Made by a program: the position numbers and the translations under genes. This document shows positions 7,845 through 17,094 of a DNA stretch of 64,000 nt, piece after piece (the stretch's first letter is position 1; each line of letters opens with the position of its first letter). Under the pieces are notes generated by a model. It ran no database searches, had not been told where the DNA came from, and saw only the letters and a program-made list of their open reading frames with translations. The DNA is taken from the NCBI RefSeq assembly GCF_011043775.1, contig NZ_JAAKXY010000003.1:62001-126000 (forward strand), read 5' to 3'. The DNA is from Natronolimnobius sp. AArcel1. Its GTDB lineage: Archaea; Halobacteriota; Halobacteria; Halobacteriales; Natrialbaceae.

Positions 7845-8622
7845 CTACTCGCCAGCAAAAGCTGGCTCCTCGAGGCAGGGGCTTCCTGCTTCAACGACGT
7901 TGTCAGACTACGTCTGATAGCCTGTCGAGGTTCCCGCGACGTAGTGCATGCCGTACTTGTCACAGTGATGTTCGAGAATCCGACGAAAGTCACTCCAACC
8001 GACTTCAGCCTTGTTCCGAGCGTTGCCATCACCTTCCAACATCGATTTCACATTGAGGTTCTCGACAAACACGGCATCGTACTCTGTCGCGTAGAAATGC
8101 GTGAGTTTGTGTTTGTAGTCACGCTTCTTATTCAACATACGAGCATGAACCTCTGCAACGCGGCGGCGCTGTTTCTCCCAGTTGTTCGGCTCGTATTCCT
8201 TGCGAGAGAGCGAACTGATGTTGGTTCGGATGCGTTCGACAGCTTTCTGCAACACAGTGGAGTAGACCTCTTTGAGGTCAGTCCACTGCTGTTTAAGACG
8301 GGGAAGATCGTCTCGAACTTGCCAGACGCGCTGTCGAAGCGTTCCTTCGTCTTCTGGGATCTTGGTGAATTCGTGAAGTGCGTGGTTGTAGAGTTGTCGC
8401 ACGATGTCACGAGTCAATCCAGACTCTCCCGTTGATCGGTTGTCGGAAAGAGTCGGTATCTTGGACTATTCTCCATGCGACTTGTTCGCTGTCAGGAGTT
8501 GTACCATGTTAAGATTGTTGACCAGAATCGTTTGAAAGTCGTGCGGGCACTGTTTCTCCTCCCTACTCACTCACTCCACGTTGCTCCTTTCGCTCCTTGA
8601 GGACGGGGGCTTAGCACCCTAT
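7831..8622 (-). mobile_element. IS1341-type element remnant around the decayed tnpB
   Basis: Approximate limits only. The tnpB end side has the GC-rich hairpin-like CCCCTGCC...GGCAGGGG around the stop codon (7837-7888). The start side has TTCGCTCCTTGAGGACGGG followed by GGCTTAGCACC near 8590-8616, sequence that in haloarchaea often marks the end of IS1341-type elements. A similar end-like sequence recurs at about 33958-33995. No tnpA gene is present, so it would have depended on a helper transposase. Confidence 0.5.
7845..8476 (-). pseudogene. Decayed TnpB (IS200/IS605-IS1341 type) with two internal deletions
   Basis: Reading on the minus strand, an N-terminal segment (YRLFPTTDQRESLD, then a frameshift, then TRDIVRQLYNHALHEFTKI) continues to RIRTNISSLS and jumps directly to RKEYEPNNWEKQRRRV. 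The block carrying the RuvC-I aspartate (the GID/VG motif) and the preceding beta domain is missing. The frame goes on through YAVFVENLNVKSM-like sequence (here YDAVFVENLNVKSM, which keeps the RuvC-II glutamate) to EHHCDKYGMHYVA and breaks again; the zinc finger and RuvC-III are gone, but the usual tail VVEAGSP...EEPAFAGE with stop at 7845 is kept. So the ends persist while the catalytic core is lost. It cannot encode an active nuclease. Confidence 0.85.
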
Positions 8623-8670
8623 TATTCAGCTAAATCGACATTCGTTGACGACAAAGACTTCGCCAAGAAA

Positions 8671-9513
8671 TTACCAGGCTGACGTTTTAATACGGATATC
8701 GTGATCGGCAGCTTCGTTGAGGCGGTTCCGGACATCCGGTGAGTAGTAATCAATATCGAATGCCCATGTTTCACCATCTCGAAGATCAGTCACGTTCGTC
8801 CACTCATCACCCAACACAATCCCGTCATCATTATAAATCGTCGTGACGACCTCAACGTAACTTTGATCTTCACCACTTTCGTTTTCGACCTCCCCTTCTA
8901 CGATTAAATCCTTGTCACCAAAGTCGTCTTCTGTCACTTCCATACTGCTGTCGACCAATGAGACTCCCTCTGGTGGTTCATATGTGTCTTCGTCGAACTC
9001 TCCCTCCAGTTCGTAGTCATCAATATTCTCCGGACTTGTGCCAAGGTAATAGACACGCGCTGACCATGTTTCGCCTGCATCGAGTGTCGTCAGTCGCCCT
9101 GTGTCGTTATCGAGATAGTTGCCATCATCATCGTACCAATCCGCTTGGAGTTCGATGTCACCGCTCGGTGCATCGCCGGTGTTCTCAACTGTCGTGTCAA
9201 CGAAGACGTCCGTGGTAAAGTCACCCTCTTCAACGACCAACTCATGATCAACGATCTCTAGGTCCGCTGTCTCGTCTGATGAATCGTCCTCATCAGCTTC
9301 CTCTTCCGCATCATCATCGTCTGAACTCCCGTTCTCGTCAGTGTCATCGGACGTGTCTGCATCTGTTTCTATGTCGTCGTCTGCATCACCGTCGTCGTCT
9401 GCATCACCGTCGTCTCTCGTCCCACCCTCCATCTCCTCACTTTCATTTGAGCATCCAGCCAGGATTGTTGAGAGAACAACACCACTTCCGAGTAGCACCT
9501 TCCGCCGATTCAT
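8671..9513 (-). CDS. Secreted acidic lipoprotein with FxLYD-like domains
   Basis: A 280-residue surface lipoprotein. It begins MNRRKVLLGSGVVLSTILAGC, a twin-arginine-like start and hydrophobic stretch ending in a lipobox (LAGC, Cys21). Residues about 25-80 are an extremely Asp/Glu-rich linker. The rest contains two similar beta domains: VDHELVVEEGDFTTDVFVDT...VENTGDAPSGDIELQADWYDDDGNYL and VTEDDFGDKDLIVEGEVEN...YVEVVTTIYNDDGIVLGDEW. Each carries the 'N-x-T/S...DG-x-xL' look of FxLYD domains. The ligand is unknown. It is the only intact gene between the TnpB remnant and 9.8 kb, and slightly AT-richer than the core. Confidence 0.8.
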   Translation of the reverse strand: MNRRKVLLGSGVVLSTILAGCSNESEEMEGGTRDDGDADDDGDADDDIETDADTSDDTDENGSSDDDDAEEEADEDDSSDETADLEIVDHELVVEEGDFTTDVFVDTTVENTGDAPSGDIELQADWYDDDGNYLDNDTGRLTTLDAGETWSARVYYLGTSPENIDDYELEGEFDEDTYEPPEGVSLVDSSMEVTEDDFGDKDLIVEGEVENESGEDQSYVEVVTTIYNDDGIVLGDEWTNVTDLRDGETWAFDIDYYSPDVRNRLNEAADHDIRIKTSAW

Positions 9514-9813
9514 ATCAACTGTTCTGGATGGTTATCTGATAGGCGTTTCGACTTTTGTCTATGTTCTTGCCAAAGGCAGACGGTACTGATCAGTTCAATG
9601 GCATCGACGTGTTTGGCTGCGGCTTGTTATTAAAAATAGTCTCGAGTGATTGTATCTCTCTAACCTTGATCAGCAGAGGTCATAGTCCACCCCTCGCAAT
9701 CTCTTCCCAGTCAAAATCTACCTTCGCGCCCCTAATACTCAATCTTTCTTCTTTGAAGTTTACTACTAAACAGTAGATAGTAAAACGATCAATTCATTCT
9801 ATTTCACTTCTCG
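9514..9813. other. AT-rich spacer without a recognisable gene
   Basis: About 300 bases with no credible reading frame. TACTACTAAACAGTAGATAGTA near 9758-9780 forms a weak inverted repeat just before the next gene and may belong to its promoter. Confidence 0.45.
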
Positions 9814-10089
9814 ATGGATGCGGAAGACGAACCTGTCCGAGAAGTGTATGGCAAGATATTTGCACCGCACGATGAGTATGAAGTGATCATCCAGGATCAG
9901 ACCGTAGCTGGGAACACTCTCGAAGTCACAATTGGCATCGGGGAAGTGACCGACAATGGAGACGGCTGCGGTGGTGACCCAGTTAGATATGATTACTACT
10001 TTGCAGGTATTGAGAGCCAGGACTTTGAAGTGATTACGTTCCACCTTGATGATGCCCTAGGTACCCACGAATCTGTATTCACTTGCTAA
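9814..10089 (+). CDS. Small hypothetical protein
   Basis: A 91-residue acidic protein that I do not recognise. The sequence alternates beta-like segments (EYEVIIQDQTVAGNTLEVTIGIGEV, YDYYFAGIESQDFEVITFHLDD) and has Cys residues near the centre and at the C-terminus, but no signal peptide. Composition is coding-like but more AT-rich than the core genes, in line with the adjoining islet. An AT-rich promoter-like stretch precedes the ATG. It could be a fragment of a longer surface-protein gene. Moderate confidence that it is expressed. Confidence 0.5.
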   Translation: MDAEDEPVREVYGKIFAPHDEYEVIIQDQTVAGNTLEVTIGIGEVTDNGDGCGGDPVRYDYYFAGIESQDFEVITFHLDDALGTHESVFTC

Positions 10090-10388
10090 TACCAACAGAC
10101 GGCCCACTCCTTCTCTGAGCGCAGCGAGAGTCTGGTAATGGTGTGAGGTGGACAGTTAGAGACCTCCCTGGAGTAGTACCTATCTAGTCTTAGCATTATT
10201 CGGAAATCAAAGGGTTTTTTATGCTGATACCGGCCCTCACCTCGAGTTGTCATGTCGACCATAACCGACAGCCGAACAATCGATATCGCCCTCAAGCCCA
10301 GACGTATAAAAAAGACAGCGGTGGTGTGGCTGTGAGTCGTTGTCACTGCTCGAGGTCACGACATGCGTCCAGCAGAACTGGGCGCGGG
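10090..10388. other. Intergenic spacer with a possible 27-codon frame
   Basis: No recognised gene. A 27-codon plus-strand frame (10251-10334, starting MSTITDSRTIDIALK) lies about 35 bases after a T-rich TTTTTTATG element, but nothing supports it beyond the start and stop codons. Confidence 0.35.
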
Positions 10389-10688
10389 TCAGGCGGTTTG
10401 AATCCGAATCTCGCCGTCGGCGGTGACGGTAACCAGACAGTCGTTGTATTCGAAGCTAACCGTGCCGCCGGTTCGGGGGCCGTCTACACGGGGTTCGAAC
10501 AACCGTTCGAGTGCATCTGCGTTGATCGCGTGGTGAAGTGGCTTGAGTGACGTGACATTGACATCGCGGTACGTCGCAACTGCTTGTGCAACGGCAACAG
10601 ATAGTGGCGTCTCATCGAGTCGGTCGTACTGTACTGTATACGGCTCCTTGTGTGTCGTCGAGACAGAACGTGAAGTCATCTCGGTCAT
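10389..10688 (-). CDS. HalOD1 output-domain protein
   Basis: A single-domain protein of about 99 residues from the haloarchaeal output-domain family HalOD1, predicted to be a signalling output module. Typical features are YDRLDETPLSVAVAQAVA at the N-terminus, LKPLHHAINADALERLF in the middle, and the closing pattern GGTVSFEYNDCLVTVTADGEIRI. The ATG at 10688 (MTEMTSRS) is preferred over the open extension to 10739, which has no family similarity; an ATG 9 bases further in is also possible. A second HalOD1 protein lies at 31488. It is transcribed in the same direction as the Bat-like regulator downstream. Confidence 0.85.
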   Translation of the reverse strand: MTEMTSRSVSTTHKEPYTVQYDRLDETPLSVAVAQAVATYRDVNVTSLKPLHHAINADALERLFEPRVDGPRTGGTVSFEYNDCLVTVTADGEIRIQTA

Positions 10689-10795
10689 GTGAATATCCCC
10701 AATCCCGCGCGTGGGACAGCCACATCTTTGCCAGTCCAACTAAAGAGTCTAGCCGTTAACTGTATAATGTGGCGTGGGCAGCGATGGTTAATCAG

Positions 10796-13042
10796 TTAAC
10801 CATCTCGCGTTCGATCGTCGAACAACCGGCTAAAAAGCTTCCATTCGGCGGATCGAACGTGCTTGTGAAAGGCGGGCGATGAGATATCGAGGGACTCAGC
10901 GATGGCTTCGCCGGTCGTCTCACGCGGCCAGTCGAAGAAACCGCCGTGATAGGCCGTCTGGACGACTTCGCGCTGACGATCGGTCAACGCCTCGAGCAGG
11001 GCGTCGTAACTGGGGCTCGCTGGTGATGTGAGATCGTCACTCGAGCGCTCGCGTCGGGCGAGCAGTGTGTGTGAAATGTTGCGGCGCTCGAGTTCGGTGA
11101 GCAGGGTACGGACGTCGACGGTGTCGGGGACGACAACTGTCGCCGTCGTCGTCTCGGGAGTTGCGACGAGTTCGCGGACGGAACCGCCGTACGTGTCGAC
11201 GACGCCTCCGAGAGACGGGCTCTCGAGTGTGACTTGTAAGATTGGCCGTTGTGACACGTCGGAGATGACGGCGGCGGTGGCGACACCGTTGACAGCGCGG
11301 ATACGGTCGATAGTCGTCTCCTCGAGTGGGCAGTCGACAGCGATGAAGACGACCGCAGGAGTTGTTTCGTCGGTTGTTGTACCCGCGAGTTCGACTGGCG
11401 TAGCGAGTTGAGACGCGATTCGGGAAAGGACGGATCCCGACTGGATCTCGAGTTCGAGTTCGGTAAGCGGTGTGTCTTGGTCGGCCGTAGCGCGGGTGAC
11501 GGAGTCGATCGTCTGTGCGATTGTCGTGGCAAGGTCCGAAAGCAGGGATCGAAGCGGCTCGTCGAATGCCGCTGGGCGGTCGCCATAGAGCGCCAGGACG
11601 CCATAGAGGTAGTCCGAAGCGATGAGCGGCACAGCGATGACGGACTGATAGTTACTGGAAAGTGCTGTGCCGCGCCACTCGCCGTCGTGGACGTTCGCAG
11701 CCACGTTTTCGATGTAGACGGGTGACTCGGTCCGTGCAACACGACCGGCTGGCTCGCCGGCAGCGTCGTCGCTCGGCGGAATCGCAACCGTGTCGAGATA
11801 CGCGCGTTCACGCCCGGCAATCGCTCGAGACTGTAACTGTGTTCCGCCGGGTGTCGGTTCGCTGAGCCAGGCCATCGAACACGCCTCGATGTCGACACAG
11901 CGGTCACAGATCGCCTGCTCGATCTCGCTGCGTGAGTCGGTTCCCAAGAGTATCGTCTCGATATCGGACCTGAGTTGGTCGATTGCGTGTCGTCGCTCGA
12001 GGCGTTCGTTCTGAGTGGTGAGTTCGCGTTCACGCTCGCGGAGGCTGTGTGCGCGACTGTGTTGCTCGAGTGCGCTTTCGGCGGTGTCTGCAAATAGCGT
12101 CGCAAGGTCGATCGTGCCCTCGTCGTAGCGCGCTGGATCTCTCGAGAGTGAAACCAGGACGCCGTAGGATCCAAGCGGCAAGTAAAGGCCGCTTTGGGCG
12201 TTGTCCCAGAGCGCAGGGTGAAACGGCTCTGGCCCGTGTTCGTCTCGAGTAACGGACTGGACCTGTCCCTCGATGAAGGCTGTCCACGCGAGATCAGTTT
12301 CAGGGTGGATCTGGGGAAGTGAATCGACCAGTGCGTCGAGACCAGCAGCCGATGTCTGGGGGGACAGTTCGTTTGCCCGGTCATCGTAGCGATAGAGAAC
12401 TGCCTCGAGGCCGAGGATCTCGGCAGCGAACGCAATGAGTAACTCGGCTGCGCGGTCGGTCGAGTCCGCACTGAGCAGCGTCTGGGTCGCGTCGTGAAGT
12501 TCGCGGAGCGTTTCGCAAGCGTGGACGTGGTCGGTGTTGTCGCCGCTCTGGTCCGAGTCGCCAGAGTCGATTGTGTCTGCACTTGTCGTCGCTCGAGTAT
12601 GTGCGAGTGCCCGACGCAACCGATGGGCGAGGACGGCGGGCATTTCGACTGTCTCCTGGGTGAGCACATCGGTGGCATCCTCGAGCAGCGTGTCGACCGT
12701 GTCTGACTCGCCCGAGTCGTCCGACTCGAGAACATAGACGAGCGGATACGTGTCGTCGATAGCGTCGTTGGATCGTACGGCCGCAATGACGTCTCGATCG
12801 CAGGTCAGTAGACAGTCGCTTGACTCGAGCGTCGCTGTCTTGAGTGTCGCCGGCGAGTCGACGGCTGCGAAGATTGTAATGGGTTGGCCTGTGTCAGTAT
12901 CATCTGATTGCGGGGTGCCAGCATCGTTTTCGGAGCCATCACCTGCCTCGAGTCCTGCCATCACAGTCTCACGCCACGATGGCGGGCCGACCACCACCAC
13001 GCTGACCGGAGTCGATCCGGTTGAGATGAGACTGTGAACCAT
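10796..13042 (-). CDS. Bat-like regulator: N-terminal receiver-like region, two GAF domains, bacterio-opsin activator HTH
   Basis: A 748-residue transcription regulator. Residues about 1-150 form a divergent receiver-like domain (SVVVVGPPSWRETVMAGL). Residues about 180-330 are a first GAF domain (ETLRELHDATQTLLSADSTD to FADTAESALEQH). About 360-500 is a second GAF (CSMAWLSEP, SVIAVPLIASDYLYGVLALY). About 530-660 matches the Bat-associated region, and the C-terminus (LTDRQREVVQTAYHGGFFDW ... ESLDISSPAFHKHVR) is the HTH-10 domain of bacterio-opsin activators. ATG 13042 is preferred over the in-frame codon at 13099 because MVHSLISTG begins the domain. The GAF ligand is unknown. No opsin gene is visible, so the target regulon is open. 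Confidence 0.88.
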   Translation of the reverse strand: MVHSLISTGSTPVSVVVVGPPSWRETVMAGLEAGDGSENDAGTPQSDDTDTGQPITIFAAVDSPATLKTATLESSDCLLTCDRDVIAAVRSNDAIDDTYPLVYVLESDDSGESDTVDTLLEDATDVLTQETVEMPAVLAHRLRRALAHTRATTSADTIDSGDSDQSGDNTDHVHACETLRELHDATQTLLSADSTDRAAELLIAFAAEILGLEAVLYRYDDRANELSPQTSAAGLDALVDSLPQIHPETDLAWTAFIEGQVQSVTRDEHGPEPFHPALWDNAQSGLYLPLGSYGVLVSLSRDPARYDEGTIDLATLFADTAESALEQHSRAHSLRERERELTTQNERLERRHAIDQLRSDIETILLGTDSRSEIEQAICDRCVDIEACSMAWLSEPTPGGTQLQSRAIAGRERAYLDTVAIPPSDDAAGEPAGRVARTESPVYIENVAANVHDGEWRGTALSSNYQSVIAVPLIASDYLYGVLALYGDRPAAFDEPLRSLLSDLATTIAQTIDSVTRATADQDTPLTELELEIQSGSVLSRIASQLATPVELAGTTTDETTPAVVFIAVDCPLEETTIDRIRAVNGVATAAVISDVSQRPILQVTLESPSLGGVVDTYGGSVRELVATPETTTATVVVPDTVDVRTLLTELERRNISHTLLARRERSSDDLTSPASPSYDALLEALTDRQREVVQTAYHGGFFDWPRETTGEAIAESLDISSPAFHKHVRSAEWKLFSRLFDDRTRDG

Positions 13043-13136
13043 AGTTACTCTGCGAGCGGCACGAACAAAAGCATCGTGTCGATACTGTTTGGGGGACAAT
13101 TGCTCGAGCCAGGTCCGGTCGGCGGGTTCGCTCGAG

Positions 13137-14819
13137 TTAGTAGCCGATCACGTCACCGTCTTTCCGAGGTTCAGTTGCCCCCGAAAGTGTCTCGCCACGT
13201 TTACGGACGAGTTGCGCACCGCCGAACAGCACTGGCGGCAGGACGCTCACATTGTGTCCCCTCCGTACAAGCGCGGTCTGTGCCGGGAGTCGCTCTTCAA
13301 CGCCGAGTGTTCCATCTTCGCGGTAGCGCCAGCGAGGTGCATCCAGCGCGGCTTGTGGCGTCATGTCGTAGTCGATCAGATTCGACAGAACCTGCACGTG
13401 GCCCTGTGGCTGCATATACCCGCCCATGACGCCAAACGCAGCCCAGTCGTCGGTATCGAGTTTCGCAATCGCGGGAACGAGCGTATGGAACGGGCGCTTT
13501 GCTGGCTCGAGACTGTTCGGATGGTCGGCCTCAAGTGAGAAGGATGCGCCGCGGTTCTGGAGTGCAATCCCGGTGTCTCCGGCGACGAGGCCGCTGCCGA
13601 AGCCGGCGAATCGGGAGTTGATATAGGAGACGAGGTTGCCTTCGTCGTCGCCGACAGTCAAGAGGACGGTATCTGCGTCCTCAGCATTCGCGTTCGGCAC
13701 GCCGACTGCAGGGTCTTGGATTGGCGTTTCGCTGATCGCCGACGCTCGCTCGCGGGCGTAGGACTTCGAGGCCAGTGGGGGAATCTCCTCGAATTCGGGA
13801 TCTGTAATGTAGTGATGGCCATCGACGAACGCGAGTTTCATGGCCTCAGCGAAGGCGTGGACGCGCTCGGGAGACTCGTAGTCGTGGTCGCCCGCGCCGA
13901 TTGCTTCGGCGATGTTCAGTGCCTCGAGTGCGATCAGTCCCTGATTGTTCGGTGGGAGTTCGTAGATTTCAGCGCCGTTGTAGGTCGTGCTCACCGGGTC
14001 GACGAACTCGGGTTCGAAGTCAGCCAGATCGTTGTGGCTCAGGAAGCCGCCTGCGGACTGTACTTCCTCGACGATTGCGTCCGCGATTTCGCCCTCGTAG
14101 ACGGCGTCTGCGCCCTCCTCGGCTATCAGTTGCAGTGACTCACCGAGTCGGGGCAGCGTGACTGTCTGGCCGGGCTCTGGACTCTCGCCGTCGAACAGAT
14201 ACGCCTCACGCGCGTGATCGTCTGTAAATAGGTCCTCGGCCCCCTGCCAGTAGTACGCGATAACCGGCGAGACGGGATAGCCGTCCGTCGCGTAGTGAAT
14301 CGCCGGCTCGAGGACATCACCCAGGGACTTCCGGCCGAATCGATCGACAGTTGCTTCCCAGCCTCGAGCCGTTCCCGGGACCGTTACTGCGTGGGGTCCG
14401 AGGAAGGGCATCTCGAGGTCATCGGTGTTCGTCTCGCCGTCGACAGCGTACCCTCGAGAGTCCGGGTAGTACTGTGAGAGTGTCTCAGCGTCGGTGTTCT
14501 CAAGTGCGTTCGTCACGCGCTCGATTGAGGCGTCAGCGGGTGCGGGACCGCAGGAACGCATCGCACCAACCTCGCCGTCTGCAGTCCGGTAGAGCGCGAA
14601 CACGTCGCCGCCGAGTCCAGTCGAGGTCGGCTCGACGACGTTCAGTGCGGCAGCTGTCGCCACTGCTGCGTCGAACGCATTCCCGCCGTCTTCCAGTATC
14701 GAGACACCCGCCTGTGCGGCAAGCGGCTGACTCGTCGCAACCAGCCCGCGGTTCGCATAGACAGTCGATCGTCGTGACTCGAATCGATCGAGAATCGCAT
14801 CGAAATCAGTCTCGCCCAT
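13137..14819 (-). CDS. ggt: Gamma-glutamyltransferase family protein
   Basis: A 560-residue Ntn-hydrolase of the gamma-glutamyltransferase family, which transfers or hydrolyses the gamma-glutamyl group of glutathione-like peptides. Visible features are ANRGLVATSQPLAAQAGVSIL and GGNAFDAAVATAAALNVVEP at the N-terminus, TSTGLGGDVFALY, and the autoprocessing site DADTVLLTVGDDEGNLVSYI with Thr384 as the expected nucleophile. The G-rich loop and the small-subunit arginine region follow. There is no signal peptide, so it is likely cytoplasmic. Since haloarchaea use gamma-glutamylcysteine, a role in its turnover or in gamma-glutamyl peptide use is plausible but not shown. It stands alone on the minus strand with the methyltransferase 37 bp upstream. 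Confidence 0.9.
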   Translation of the reverse strand: MGETDFDAILDRFESRRSTVYANRGLVATSQPLAAQAGVSILEDGGNAFDAAVATAAALNVVEPTSTGLGGDVFALYRTADGEVGAMRSCGPAPADASIERVTNALENTDAETLSQYYPDSRGYAVDGETNTDDLEMPFLGPHAVTVPGTARGWEATVDRFGRKSLGDVLEPAIHYATDGYPVSPVIAYYWQGAEDLFTDDHAREAYLFDGESPEPGQTVTLPRLGESLQLIAEEGADAVYEGEIADAIVEEVQSAGGFLSHNDLADFEPEFVDPVSTTYNGAEIYELPPNNQGLIALEALNIAEAIGAGDHDYESPERVHAFAEAMKLAFVDGHHYITDPEFEEIPPLASKSYARERASAISETPIQDPAVGVPNANAEDADTVLLTVGDDEGNLVSYINSRFAGFGSGLVAGDTGIALQNRGASFSLEADHPNSLEPAKRPFHTLVPAIAKLDTDDWAAFGVMGGYMQPQGHVQVLSNLIDYDMTPQAALDAPRWRYREDGTLGVEERLPAQTALVRRGHNVSVLPPVLFGGAQLVRKRGETLSGATEPRKDGDVIGY

Positions 14820-14856
14820 ACGCTGTCAGGGTGTGCAACGGGCAAAAACGTGCCCA

Positions 14857-15942
14857 TCACTCGAGTGACAATGGCCTGTGACTCACGCGATAGCCACGTT
14901 CGCCGTCACGGTCTTCCTCGAGCGAGTCGACGGCTGTGGCTTCGCGAAACTGGATTCGTCGTTCCATCTTCGTCATGACTGGCGTCTCGTAGTGTTCGGC
15001 CTCGTACTCGAGCGTGGAGCCATCATCCCGACGCTGTGAGACGAACTCCTCGTGGCGAGCTAGCCGTGCCCGACCGACCGACCGCGACAGCGCCGGTACC
15101 TCGGCCACGCCCGCATCGAAGGCCTCGAGAAACGCCGACTCGAGTTCGTAGCCAACCGAATTGCGACCGGCACACATCGCGGCAAGTGTCGTGGTTCCGG
15201 TCCCCCAGAACGGATCGAGGACGGTGTCGCCGTAGGCTGAGTACATACAACACAGCCGATAGGGGATCTCGAGTGGGTACGCCGCAGATCGCTCGCGCAG
15301 GTCGGCTCCAGCCTCGCCGTCGAGGTCGAAATCGAGTTCTTGCAGTTCGCCCTGGACTTCGGTCCAGACATCGGAGAACCAGCGGTTGCGTTCCTCCCAG
15401 AAGTAGGCGGCTTCGTAGCGCCGATCCGCGCCGGGCTCGAACCCACGGCTGTCGCCCCCGTTTCGGAAGATCAGGATGTACTCGTGTTCTAAGGTGACGT
15501 AGGCATTCGGCGGGATCATGCCACTACCCATGAACTTGGCCGCGCTGTTTGTCGGCTTGCGCCAGAGCACATCCGGCAGCGGGTCGAATCCCCGCGTCTC
15601 GAACGCCTCGAGGATGCGAGCGTGGTTCGGATAGACGCGGAAACTATCATCGAGCGAGCGCGTCGCATCACCGATGTTGAGACAGACGATCCCGCCGTCG
15701 ACGACCACACGCTCGAGTTCGTCCCAGACTGCCTCGAGTTGGGCGTGCATCGCCTCGAACGCCGCTTGCCCGTCTGCGGCCTCGAGTGCATCGCCGATTT
15801 CCGGATCGAGGGTCGCAAACAGGTCGTCCCACATCTCGATCATGGGATACGGCGGTGAGGTGACGACGAGGTCGATGGAATCGTCCTCGAGGGCCGACAG
15901 CGACCGAGCATCATCGACGACGACGCGGTGGCTCGTCTCCAT
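14857..15942 (-). CDS. Orphan DNA methyltransferase (TSPPY type; possible CTAG methylase, Zim-like)
   Basis: A 361-residue site-specific DNA-methyltransferase. The catalytic motif TSPPYPMIEMW lies near residue 28 and the SAM-binding motif DPFWGTGTTTLAAM near residue 245, so motif IV precedes motif I (beta-type order); TSPPY favours N4-cytosine methylation. The start at 15942 (METSHRVVVDD) fits the family; the longer in-frame start would add a basic tail. There is no restriction endonuclease nearby, so it is solitary. Haloarchaea commonly carry a solitary CTAG methylase (Zim), and this protein has the right size and motif order; the specificity is therefore a hypothesis. It may matter for the CTAG cluster at 26053-26155. 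Confidence 0.85.
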   Translation of the reverse strand: METSHRVVVDDARSLSALEDDSIDLVVTSPPYPMIEMWDDLFATLDPEIGDALEAADGQAAFEAMHAQLEAVWDELERVVVDGGIVCLNIGDATRSLDDSFRVYPNHARILEAFETRGFDPLPDVLWRKPTNSAAKFMGSGMIPPNAYVTLEHEYILIFRNGGDSRGFEPGADRRYEAAYFWEERNRWFSDVWTEVQGELQELDFDLDGEAGADLRERSAAYPLEIPYRLCCMYSAYGDTVLDPFWGTGTTTLAAMCAGRNSVGYELESAFLEAFDAGVAEVPALSRSVGRARLARHEEFVSQRRDDGSTLEYEAEHYETPVMTKMERRIQFREATAVDSLEEDRDGERGYRVSHRPLSLE

Positions 15943-16056
15943 TGGGTCACACTGTCGGCGTCGCCACCTTAGCTCCTTCGTCACCGCTGTCAGGCGTGGC
16001 GAATTCGATGTAGGGGCGATCAGTGAGAAATCGAAGACGATCGCCGCGAAACGCAG

Positions 16057-16671
16057 TTACTCGTCGTCGCTCTCGTCCGTGCTCGCTTCTGCCTCTTCAG
16101 CGTCATCCTCGAGTTCCATCTCGTCTTCGCCGTCGTCGCCGTCTTCATCCAAATCAGCGGTCGTCGCCGGCTCGAACTCTTCGATCGGCTCCCACTCTTC
16201 GTCCTCGCCACTTGCTCCCAGCCGTTTGCGAAGCGCAATCGCGCCAGCGACGAGTCCAACTGCGAGCAACAGCTTTGGTAGCCGACTCGACCCGTCGCTT
16301 TCGGCGTCAACATCGATATCAGTCTCGCCAGCAGCGTCGTCTTCCGCAGTCTCTTCGTCGAGCACCTCAGATTCTGCGCCAGTCGCTTCTTCGACCTGTT
16401 CGGTAACGTCGTCGATAATTTCCGGCTCGTCAAGACTCTCGAGCGGTGATCCCTCGAGATCGCTCGATTGCTGACCGACGAGGAAACCAAGCGCGGCACC
16501 GAGTCCAAACACGGCACCCACCAATGGAAGACGACGCTGCTGGGCGCTTGTGTCGGACTCTTCGACAGCCTCGAGAATTGACTCTCGCATCGGGCTGTCG
16601 AGTCCTTTACCGACTGCTTCTTTGACCACAATCTCCGACAGGGTTTTGTCCTGTTGTTCGCTCTCGGGCAT
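16057..16671 (-). CDS. Acidic two-helix membrane protein of unknown function
   Basis: A 204-residue protein with two predicted membrane helices: LPLVGAVFGLGAALGFLVG (about residues 48-66) and LPKLLLAVGLVAGAIAL (about 131-147). The loop between them and the C-terminal tail are strongly acidic, and the tail is almost entirely Asp/Glu/Ala/Ser. The N-terminus is soluble and helical (KTLSEIVVKEAVGKGLDSPM). I do not recognise a family beyond a conserved haloarchaeal hypothetical. It has its own promoter region on the 3' side of the divergent spacer. Confidence 0.7.
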   Translation of the reverse strand: MPESEQQDKTLSEIVVKEAVGKGLDSPMRESILEAVEESDTSAQQRRLPLVGAVFGLGAALGFLVGQQSSDLEGSPLESLDEPEIIDDVTEQVEEATGAESEVLDEETAEDDAAGETDIDVDAESDGSSRLPKLLLAVGLVAGAIALRKRLGASGEDEEWEPIEEFEPATTADLDEDGDDGEDEMELEDDAEEAEASTDESDDE

Positions 16672-17094
16672 AATCGCATCCGTCTACATGGCTGTACATA
16701 ACTGTATTCACCGTTTCAATCGATTCGTGTGAGCGCTCGAGTGGTAAGCTGTCCTTACTCGCGCACCGGCTGTCTGTAGTTCCGTATTGCTGCAGGCCAT
16801 TGGAGCACAATCACGACACAGGTTGGCTTATCGGAAGAACATGCGAGCGGTTTTGCACGCTGTGGCCTCCCAACTCCGTAGCGTGTCCCAGCCGAAACTG
16901 TTCGAGACTAGATTCAGTTCGTCGCTGAACTCTCTCGAGCACCGACTAGTCACTGCTTGAGACTAATCGAATGTATCAACCGGAAACACTGTCCGCGTAA
17001 ACATCCTGTTACCCTCCTATAAGGTCTGTATCAGCGGCTCAAATCAGTGGTAATGTCTTGCATAACGAAAGTGGCCTACTGTGAACGGCGATGT
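16672..17094. other. Divergent intergenic region
   Basis: About 420 bases with no gene seen. AGTTCGTCGCTGAACT (about 16916-16931) can form a small hairpin, and GAGACTAGATTC and GAGACTAATCGA recur loosely on either side. Promoters for the flanking divergent membrane-protein genes must lie here. Confidence 0.45.

Noticed and set aside
10251-10334. Possible 27-codon gene (MSTITDSRTIDIALK start)
   Set aside because: A TATA-like element is near, but there is no homology or composition support; kept only as a remark in the spacer entry.
10984-12786. A 600-codon frame overlapping the Bat-like regulator on the same strand
   Set aside because: Arg/Ser/Thr-rich shadow in another phase; the GAF and HTH domains lie in the frame 10796-13042.
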